From NCBI GenBank assembly GCA_028718405.1, contig JAQULV010000090.1, positions 1-6,217 on the forward strand: a stretch of 6,217 nt of DNA, read 5' to 3'. Of this stretch, positions 1-6,217 are shown in pieces (within the stretch, counting starts at the first letter, position 1; every line of letters begins with the position of its first letter). The position numbers and the translations under genes were made by a program. The notes under the pieces were generated by a model that ran no database searches, was not told the origin of the DNA, and saw only the letters and a list, made by a program, of their open reading frames with translations. This stretch comes from Smithellaceae bacterium. Lineage in GTDB: Bacteria; Desulfobacterota; Syntrophia; Syntrophales; JAQULV01.

Positions 1-15
1 ATGCAGTTCGTATAA

Positions 16-19
16 CTCC
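16..19 (-). promoter_or_regulatory. possible ribosome binding site of the next minus-strand gene
   Basis: After the TAA at 29-27 the minus strand reads GCGGAG ending at 16, and the window ends with the bases AT at positions 2-1, which could begin an ATG that lies mostly outside. The spacing would be about 13 bases, somewhat long, so this is suggestive only. No hairpin terminator is visible in the 26 bases left, which agrees with an operon continuing to the left. In relatives I would expect an MvhD/FlpD-type or Hdr/hydrogenase partner there, but that is a guess. Confidence 0.25.
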
Positions 20-26
20 GCTGGTT

Positions 27-3000
27 TTACAGTACGGCGATCTGGGCCAGTACCTCTTCGTTGTTGAAACCGTTCAAGTCAATGGCATTCATCCGGCAGG
101 ACGCCGTGCAGACGCCGCAACCTTTACAAAGTACGGCGTTGACCACCGCGGCACTTTCGTTGTAATCAACCGCGACGGCGCCGAAGGGACAGTTGGCCTC
201 GCAAAGCCCGCATGCCATACAGCGCTCTTTGTTCACGTAGGCCGTCTTTCCTTCCGCCTCAATAAAGTCTTTCGTGAGAATCGTGCAGGCCCGTGATACC
301 GCGGCGTTCGCCTGGGTAACGCACTCGTCGGAAAGCTTCGGGGCATGGGCCATACCACACATAAAGACACCATCAGTGGCAAAGTCAACGGGGCGCAGTT
401 TCACGTGTGCTTCCAGGAAGAAGCCATCCTGGTTGGTAGGAACCTTCAGCATCTTGCCGATCGTCTCGTTGCCCGGGTTCGGCACGGTCCCGACGCTGAG
501 CGCCAGAAGGTCGGCCTTGAGTTCTACCGTCTCGTTGAGAATCGGATCAAGAACCTTGACGTTCACCCTGTTACCGTCCTGCGTCACCTCGGGCTTGCGA
601 TCCTCGTCGTAGCGGACAAACTTGACGTTCAGCTCGCGGGCCTTCTTGTAATAGTCCTCCTTGAGACCGAAAGTCCTGATGTCGCGATAGATAATCGTGA
701 CGTCGCGGTTGGGGTTTTCCTCTTTCAGCTTCAGGGCATTCTTGATCGCCTCGGAACAGCAGTATCTGCTGCAGTAAGGCCGCTCGGAATTCCTCGAACC
801 CACGCACTGGATCATGACGACGCTTTCCGCATTCATCGCTTTCACATCGCTGTCGTGGATCAGTTGTTCCAATTCCCTCTGCGTCAGAACCTGAGCGGAC
901 TGACCGTAGAGGTATTCCTTCGTATCGAATTCGTAGGCACCGGTGGCAACAATTACGACGCCATGCTCGAACTGTTCCTCGCCGTCCCTCACCTGAACGG
1001 TCGTCTTGTAGTTGCCGATGAAACCCTCGATCTTTTTGATCGCGGCGGCCGTAAAGACATGGATGAGGGAACTCGCCTTGACGCGATCGATAAGATCCGC
1101 GAGGTGTTTCTGAACATCCACGCCTTCAAGTGTATAATGGAGTTTACGGTAGTTACCGCCCAAGGCGTTTTCCTTCTCGACGATGTACGATTCAAAGCCC
1201 TGATCGGCCAGCGACAATGCGGCAGTGATGCCGGCAAGCCCGCCACCAATGATGAGTGCGCCATGATTCACGTTCAGCTGGCCGGGCTTCAAGGGTTTTA
1301 AATACTGGGCCTTATTCACGGCCATGCGCACCAGATCCTTAGCTTTAGCGGTCGCCGCTTCGGGTTCGTGCATGTGAACCCAGGAGTTCTGGTCGCGGAT
1401 ATTGGCCATCTCGAATAGGTAACGGTTGAGGCCCGCCTTCTCACAGTTTTCCTGGAAGAGCCCCTCGTGGGTCCGGGGCGAACAGGAAGCAACAACGACC
1501 CGGGTCAGGTTCTGTTCTTTGATGACCTCGCCCATCTTGACGGCCGTGTCCTGCGAGCACGTAAAGAGGTTGTCCGTGGCGTAGACGACGTTGGGCAGGG
1601 TCTTGGCGTATTCCACGACGGCTGGCACGTCAACGACGCCGCCGATATTGATGCCGCAGTGGCAGACAAACACGCCAGTACGGGGCCCAATACCCCTGAT
1701 ATCTGATTCTTCCGGCGTTTCCTCGGCCGTGATCATGGTGCCCCGCTGGGCAGCGAGCAGCCCCTCGGCGCAGGCCGCAGCACCGGAAGCTTCCATGACC
1801 GTCTCAGGAATATCCTTGGGGCCGCCGAAGGCGCCGCAGACGAAGACCCCATCCCGGGAGGTCTGGACGGGATTGACTTTGGACGTCTTGCAGAAGCCGT
1901 GTTCTTCAAGCTCGATCCCTAAAGCCTTGGCAAGCTTTGCCGCCTCTTTGGGTGGCGTGAGACCGACCGACAGGACAACCATGTCGAACTCTTCCTCGAC
2001 AAGAGAGCCGTCCTCCAAGACGTACTTCACTAATAGATTATTGGTCTGCTGGAGTTCCTTTACACTCGAGGGCATGGAGCGGATGTAACGGATACCATAC
2101 TCGCCCTTGGCGCGGTTCACAAAACGGTCGAAATCCTTACCATGGGCGCGGATATCCATGAAGAAGATTGTGGGTTCCAGACCCTTCGCATGCTCCTTGC
2201 CGATGATCGCCTCTTTCGTCGCGTACATGCAGCAGACCGACGAGCACCAACTGTTGTCGCAGGAGGTGTCGCGGGAACCGACACACTGGATGAAGGCGAT
2301 CTTCTGGGGCTCCTTGCCGTCGGAAATCCTCTGGACGTGGCCGAAGTAAGGTCCGGAGGCGGAGAGGATTCTCTCAAACTGGATGGACGTGACGACGTTC
2401 TTATAGATACCGAATCCGTACTCGCCCCTGATTCCGGCATCGAAGACCTCGAAGCCCGGAGCGGCGATGACGGCACCGACCTCGATCTGCTCTTCGGCAT
2501 AGGTGTCTTCATGGTTGATGGCACCAGCGATACAGGCCTCGACGCACTGGTAACACTCGGAACAGATGCCGCAGGAGAGGCAACGCTTCGCCTCGGCCAC
2601 CGCCTCTTCTTCGGTGAAGCCGACACCCACTTCTCGGAAGCCCTTCTTCCGCGCCTCGGCATCGAGGAGGTGATACTTCATCCGGGAGACCTTCTCGACT
2701 TTCGAAACATCAGCCTTGTCGGCTAAATTCTGCGCCCAGTCCTTGGCCCTTCCCGCCTTGATGTCCTCGCCTTTCAGGTAACGGTCGATGGAAACGGCAG
2801 CTTCTTTTCCCGCATAGACGGCCTTGACGACAGTGGCTGGACCGGTGACAACGTCGCCTCCGGCGAACACGCCGGGAACGGAGGTGGCAAAGGTCACGCT
2901 GTCCGCTTCGAAGGTATTCCACTTGTTAATGGCGATACCGCTTTCCTGGGGGACAAATCCCAGATCCGCCGCCTGACCGATAGCCGGAACAACAGCGTCT

Positions 3001-4451
3001 ACATCAATTACGAACTCGGATCCTTTCACAGGTACCGGGCGTCTCCGGCCGGAAGCATCGGGCTCGCCCAGTTCCATGCGGATACATTCAATCCCCGTTA
3101 CCTTCCCGTCTTTGCCAAGGATACGGACCGGAGCCACGAGAAACTCCATGTTGATGCCCTCTTCCATGGCCTCTTCGATCTCTTCGGGGGAGGCAGGCAT
3201 TTCCTTGCGGGAACGGCGGTAGAGGATAAAGACATCCTTCGATCCCGTCCGTACCGCTGTCCGGACAGCGTCCATGGCGACGTTACCGCCACCGATAACG
3301 GCAACCTTATCGCCCAGGAAAACCTTCTCGCCCAGATTGACGCGCTTTAAGTAGTCCACGCCGTGGATTACACCTTGCAGGTCTTCGCCGGGAACATCCA
3401 TCTTGCTGGAAAGAACTGCTCCGCAGCCGATGAAGACGGCGTCGAAGTCGGCCTTCAATTTCTCAAAGGGAACGTCCTTGCCGATCTTGGTGTTCAGATG
3501 GATCTTTACGCCGAGGTCTTCGATAACCTTGATCTCGGCGCGCAGCACGTCTTTCGGCAAACGATACTCGGGAATGCCTACGGCAAGCCAGCCGCCCGCC
3601 ACGGGCAGGGCCTCGAATACCTCTACGTCGTAGCCCTCAATGGCAAGATAATATGCGGCTGTAAGTCCCGCGGGACCGGCGCCAATGACGGCGATCTTCT
3701 TTCCCTTCTTTTCCTTCACCTCAGGGACATAGCGGGTATCGGCGTTCATGTCGAGGTCTGCCACAAACTGCTTCAGATGCATGATGTCGATGGGCTGTTC
3801 GACCTTGCCCCGCATACAGGCCTCTTCGCAGGGATGATTGCAGACCCGCCCGCAAACGATGGGGAAAGGGTTGTCTTTTTTGATGAGCTTTAATGCTTCT
3901 TGATACTTGCCGGCGGCGATTAAGGCAACGTAGCCCTGGACACTGATATGCGTGGGACAGGCGGCCTTACAGGGGGAGGTGCCCAGTTTGTCGATGGCAA
4001 ATCCCGAGGGAATGGCTTGAGGAAAGTGACGGTAGGTCGCCTTCCTGGTATTGAGCTTTTCATTGAAATCAGAGGGTACTTCAATGGGACAGACATTGGC
4101 GCAGTCTCCGCAGCCCGTACATTTCTTAAGATCGATATAGCGGGGGGCTCTGGTGAGCCGAACGGTAAAATGCCCCGGCTCCCCTTCAACGGACTCCACC
4201 GTCCGGCGCGTAAGGATCTCCACATTGGGATGACGCCCGACTTCGACCAGCTTCGGAGAGAGAATGCAGGCAGAACAGTCGTTGGTGGGAAAGGTTTTAT
4301 CGAGCTGCGCCATGACGCCGCCGATACTGATCTCGTTCTCGACGAGATAAACCTTCATTCCGGAATTGGCAAGATCGAGGGATGCCTGTATGCCCGCGAT
4401 ACCCGATCCGACTACCATTACCGCGCCGACTTTTTCGTTATCCTTCAACAC
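27..4451 (-). CDS. HdrA-GltD-HdrA fusion: CoB-CoM heterodisulfide reductase subunit A-like FAD/iron-sulfur oxidoreductase with inserted NAD(P)H:acceptor (GltD/NfnB-like) module
   Basis: A cytoplasmic multi-cofactor electron-transfer protein of about 1474 residues; no signal peptide or membrane segment is seen. Numbering is from the GTG at 4451. Residues 1-156 form the first half of an HdrA FAD domain (GSGIAG at 15-20, then CSACILSPKLVEVGRHPN at 59-76) plus a ferredoxin motif (Cys111/114/117/121). Residues 157-627 are GltD/NfnB-like: Cys161/165 and Cys200/204/208/212, FAD motif GAGPAG at 257-262, and an NAD(P)H fold GGGNVAMDA at 387-395 with YRRSRKEMPAS at 411-421. Cys624-640 follow. Residues 654-901 finish HdrA copy 1, with QCVGSR and CSSVCC. 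Residues 924-1474 are HdrA copy 2: VFVCHCGINIGG at 927-938, GGGLAG at 1069-1074, QCVGSR at 1215-1220, CSRYCC at 1227-1232, and a terminal double ferredoxin (Cys1411/1414/1417/1421 and 1442/1445/1448/1452). Family knowledge: HdrA is the flavin subunit that bifurcates electrons with HdrBC or hydrogenase partners; GltD/NfnB modules bind NAD(P)H. The true partner and reaction are inferred only. Similar giant proteins have been called HdrL in sulfate reducers, as I recall. The frame is intact. A GTG at 4493 would add 14 residues. Confidence 0.93.
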   Translation of the reverse strand: MLKDNEKVGAVMVVGSGIAGIQASLDLANSGMKVYLVENEISIGGVMAQLDKTFPTNDCSACILSPKLVEVGRHPNVEILTRRTVESVEGEPGHFTVRLTRAPRYIDLKKCTGCGDCANVCPIEVPSDFNEKLNTRKATYRHFPQAIPSGFAIDKLGTSPCKAACPTHISVQGYVALIAAGKYQEALKLIKKDNPFPIVCGRVCNHPCEEACMRGKVEQPIDIMHLKQFVADLDMNADTRYVPEVKEKKGKKIAVIGAGPAGLTAAYYLAIEGYDVEVFEALPVAGGWLAVGIPEYRLPKDVLRAEIKVIEDLGVKIHLNTKIGKDVPFEKLKADFDAVFIGCGAVLSSKMDVPGEDLQGVIHGVDYLKRVNLGEKVFLGDKVAVIGGGNVAMDAVRTAVRTGSKDVFILYRRSRKEMPASPEEIEEAMEEGINMEFLVAPVRILGKDGKVTGIECIRMELGEPDASGRRRPVPVKGSEFVIDVDAVVPAIGQAADLGFVPQESGIAINKWNTFEADSVTFATSVPGVFAGGDVVTGPATVVKAVYAGKEAAVSIDRYLKGEDIKAGRAKDWAQNLADKADVSKVEKVSRMKYHLLDAEARKKGFREVGVGFTEEEAVAEAKRCLSCGICSECYQCVEACIAGAINHEDTYAEEQIEVGAVIAAPGFEVFDAGIRGEYGFGIYKNVVTSIQFERILSASGPYFGHVQRISDGKEPQKIAFIQCVGSRDTSCDNSWCSSVCCMYATKEAIIGKEHAKGLEPTIFFMDIRAHGKDFDRFVNRAKGEYGIRYIRSMPSSVKELQQTNNLLVKYVLEDGSLVEEEFDMVVLSVGLTPPKEAAKLAKALGIELEEHGFCKTSKVNPVQTSRDGVFVCGAFGGPKDIPETVMEASGAAACAEGLLAAQRGTMITAEETPEESDIRGIGPRTGVFVCHCGINIGGVVDVPAVVEYAKTLPNVVYATDNLFTCSQDTAVKMGEVIKEQNLTRVVVASCSPRTHEGLFQENCEKAGLNRYLFEMANIRDQNSWVHMHEPEAATAKAKDLVRMAVNKAQYLKPLKPGQLNVNHGALIIGGGLAGITAALSLADQGFESYIVEKENALGGNYRKLHYTLEGVDVQKHLADLIDRVKASSLIHVFTAAAIKKIEGFIGNYKTTVQVRDGEEQFEHGVVIVATGAYEFDTKEYLYGQSAQVLTQRELEQLIHDSDVKAMNAESVVMIQCVGSRNSERPYCSRYCCSEAIKNALKLKEENPNRDVTIIYRDIRTFGLKEDYYKKARELNVKFVRYDEDRKPEVTQDGNRVNVKVLDPILNETVELKADLLALSVGTVPNPGNETIGKMLKVPTNQDGFFLEAHVKLRPVDFATDGVFMCGMAHAPKLSDECVTQANAAVSRACTILTKDFIEAEGKTAYVNKERCMACGLCEANCPFGAVAVDYNESAAVVNAVLCKGCGVCTASCRMNAIDLNGFNNEEVLAQIAVL

Positions 4452-4460
4452 CTGTACGCA

Positions 4461-4464
4461 CCTC
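4461..4464 (-). promoter_or_regulatory. Shine-Dalgarno site deciding the HdrA-like start
   Basis: The minus strand reads GAGG at 4464-4461, nine bases before the GTG at 4451-4449. This fits a ribosome binding site for that GTG better than anything in front of the upstream in-frame GTG at 4493, which has only a G-run ending two to three bases before it. The conserved HdrA fold (KVGAVMVVGSGIAG) begins about six residues after the 4451 start, as is usual for this family, while the 14 extra residues of the longer reading look non-conserved. Confidence 0.5.
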
Positions 4465-4482
4465 GGTTGGATTTCAATATGT

Positions 4483-4511
4483 AAAATAACCACTGCCCCA
4501 GCTTATTGCAA
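4483..4511 (-). promoter_or_regulatory. candidate sigma70 promoter for the HdrA-like gene (proximal)
   Basis: The minus strand has TTGCAA at 4511-4506 and TATTTT at 4488-4483 with an ideal 17-base spacer; each box matches the consensus at four of six positions. Transcription would start near 4476, downstream of the GTG at 4493 but upstream of the Shine-Dalgarno at 4464-4461. If this is the active promoter, only the GTG at 4451 can be the start codon. It competes with the distal candidate and both may be used. Confidence 0.3.
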
Positions 4512-4534
4512 GGGCCGCTCCAAATGGTGTTGCC

Positions 4535-4561
4535 GTTATCATGGATGCCGGTCATTGTCAA
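4535..4561 (-). promoter_or_regulatory. candidate sigma70 promoter for the HdrA-like gene (distal)
   Basis: On the minus strand a perfect -35 hexamer TTGACA lies at 4561-4556, followed after 15 bases by GATAAC at 4540-4535, which matches the -10 consensus at four of six bases. The short spacer and weak -10 lower confidence. Transcription would start near 4528, leaving a leader of about 75 bases before the GTG at 4451; such a transcript would also contain the alternative GTG at 4493. Confidence 0.35.
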
Positions 4562-4569
4562 GGTATATT

Positions 4570-4580
4570 TGGATAATCCA
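4570..4580. repeat. 11-base palindrome in the divergent intergenic region, possible operator
   Basis: TGGAT-A-ATCCA is a perfect inverted repeat with a one-base centre. It lies about eight bases upstream of the perfect -35 box of the distal minus-strand promoter candidate and about 40 bases upstream of the plus-strand promoter candidate, a plausible place for a regulator. An 11-base palindrome can arise by chance, and no known regulator motif is recognised. Confidence 0.2.
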
Positions 4581-4617
4581 GGACCGTTGCGGGTTTCCGC
4601 AGGAGAGGCCTTTTGAA

Positions 4618-4646
4618 TTGACTTCTCCGGTGAGGTTTTATAGTAT
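4618..4646 (+). promoter_or_regulatory. candidate sigma70 promoter for the 88-residue gene and ligA
   Basis: TTGACT at 4618-4623 matches the -35 consensus at five of six bases. The -10 may be read as TATAGT at 4639-4644 (five of six, 15-base spacer) or TAGTAT at 4641-4646 (four of six, ideal 17-base spacer). Transcription would begin around 4652, giving a leader of about 40 bases before the ATG at 4693. This is the only good plus-strand promoter seen ahead of the two-gene unit, and its position rules out longer readings of the small gene. An eight-base palindrome, TTCCGGAA (4648-4655), overlaps the predicted start point. Confidence 0.45.
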
Positions 4647-4692
4647 TTTCCGGAATTTCAGAATAAGATCATCATACGAGCACGCATCAATC

Positions 4693-4959
4693 ATGATGGA
4701 AAGAACACTGGAGAAGATAGCCGAACAAATACTGAGTTTCGATGAGGCCTCCCTTACGTCTCTCTGGAGAATCTACAAGGATAAGATGGAGAATCTGGAC
4801 GTCGGGCGGGAGTGGGAAAAGGCCGTAATCATTTTTTTCATCATCAACTCGGTACGGGTTAAGAACGACATCTTCAACAACCGGATCATGAAGGAGCAAG
4901 GACATCTTTCCCAGCCGAAACCTCCGCGAGTGAAACCCGATCTGAAATTGGTCAAATAG
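4693..4959 (+). CDS. conserved-looking small helical protein of unknown function, upstream of and abutting ligA
   Basis: I do not recognise this 88-residue protein. It appears almost wholly alpha-helical: amphipathic segments at residues 3-15, 18-35 (DEASLTSLWRIYKDKMEN) and 39-68 (REWEKAVIIFFIINSVRVKN onward), then a basic, proline-containing tail (residues 70-88) that is probably flexible. The nine-residue hydrophobic run IIFFIINSV is too short and too closely flanked by charges to be a membrane span. No cysteine and no catalytic motif is visible. The start is the first of two adjacent ATG codons (4693, 4696); the Shine-Dalgarno is weak (GAG at 4678-4680). The open frame extends far upstream, but the only near alternative, GTG at 4630, lies inside the promoter candidate. 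Its TAG is followed directly by the ligA ATG, so the two are probably co-transcribed and translationally coupled. That context hints at, but does not show, a DNA-related role. Confidence 0.7.
   Translation: MMERTLEKIAEQILSFDEASLTSLWRIYKDKMENLDVGREWEKAVIIFFIINSVRVKNDIFNNRIMKEQGHLSQPKPPRVKPDLKLVK

Positions 4960-6217
<1,258 letters not shown>

Noticed and set aside
345..1301. 318-codon open frame on the plus strand, opposite the HdrA-like gene
   Set aside because: It lies entirely antisense to clearly recognisable HdrA sequence, its translation shows no family motif, and long antisense frames are expected opposite GC-rich coding sequence. The same holds for the antisense frames at 1591-2088, 2142-2726, 3363-3893 and 3948-4484.
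27..4451. Assembly error or frameshift joining separate genes (hdrA, gltD-like, hdrA)
   Set aside because: One frame is open throughout, the domain junctions fall at sensible loops, the interrupted HdrA copy resumes in register after the insertion, and comparable fusions are known in anaerobes, so a true fusion is the simpler reading.
4452..4493. GTG at 4493 as start of the HdrA-like protein
   Set aside because: It is possible, but its ribosome binding site is poorly placed and the 14 extra residues precede the point where family members normally begin; the GTG at 4451 with GAGG nine bases upstream is preferred.
4366..4692. Upstream extension of the 88-residue gene to a 197-codon frame
   Set aside because: It would overlap the start of the HdrA-like gene and run through both intergenic promoter candidates, and the added residues look like non-coding translation. 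The adjacent ATG pair at 4693/4696 is the sensible start.
4452..4692. tRNA, small RNA, riboswitch, CRISPR array or insertion-sequence end in the intergenic region
   Set aside because: No cloverleaf, repeated units, terminal inverted repeats or riboswitch-like conserved stems were seen; only promoter-like boxes and two short palindromes stand out.

Overview
The window looks like chromosomal DNA from a strict anaerobe, most plausibly a member of the Desulfobacterota (former Deltaproteobacteria: a sulfate reducer or a Syntrophus-like syntroph). This is inferred from a very large HdrA-type flavin/iron-sulfur protein carrying a GltD/NfnB-like NAD(P)H module. I know that architecture mainly from such organisms, but no search was possible.

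Layout. On the minus strand, about 4.4 kb (27..4451) encodes one uninterrupted polypeptide of about 1474 residues. It is a heterodisulfide-reductase subunit A (HdrA) module with a glutamate-synthase-small-subunit-like (GltD/NfnB) module inserted into it, followed by a second HdrA module ending in a two-cluster ferredoxin. Diverging from it on the plus strand is a probable two-gene operon: an unrecognised 88-residue protein (4693..4959) and ligA, the NAD+-dependent DNA ligase, which starts at the base after the upstream stop codon and runs off the right edge (4960..6217, 419 codons present). The 241-base divergent intergenic region carries promoter-like boxes on both strands and two short palindromes. 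Seventeen bases downstream of the HdrA-like stop there is only a possible ribosome binding site near the left edge, suggesting the minus-strand operon continues outside the window.

How the genes relate. The two sides look functionally unrelated: redox/energy metabolism on the left, DNA replication and repair on the right, sharing only a divergent control region. The notable object is the HdrA-GltD-HdrA fusion. It has three dinucleotide-binding flavin sites, one NAD(P)H-type Rossmann site and enough cysteine motifs for roughly nine iron-sulfur clusters, so one chain could link NAD(P)H to ferredoxin and thiol/disulfide-type partners by flavin-based electron bifurcation or confurcation. The usual partners (HdrB, HdrC, MvhD/FlpD, hydrogenase or formate dehydrogenase) are not in the window. 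The large number of overlapping open frames on the opposite strand of the big gene, and inside ligA, are judged to be shadows.
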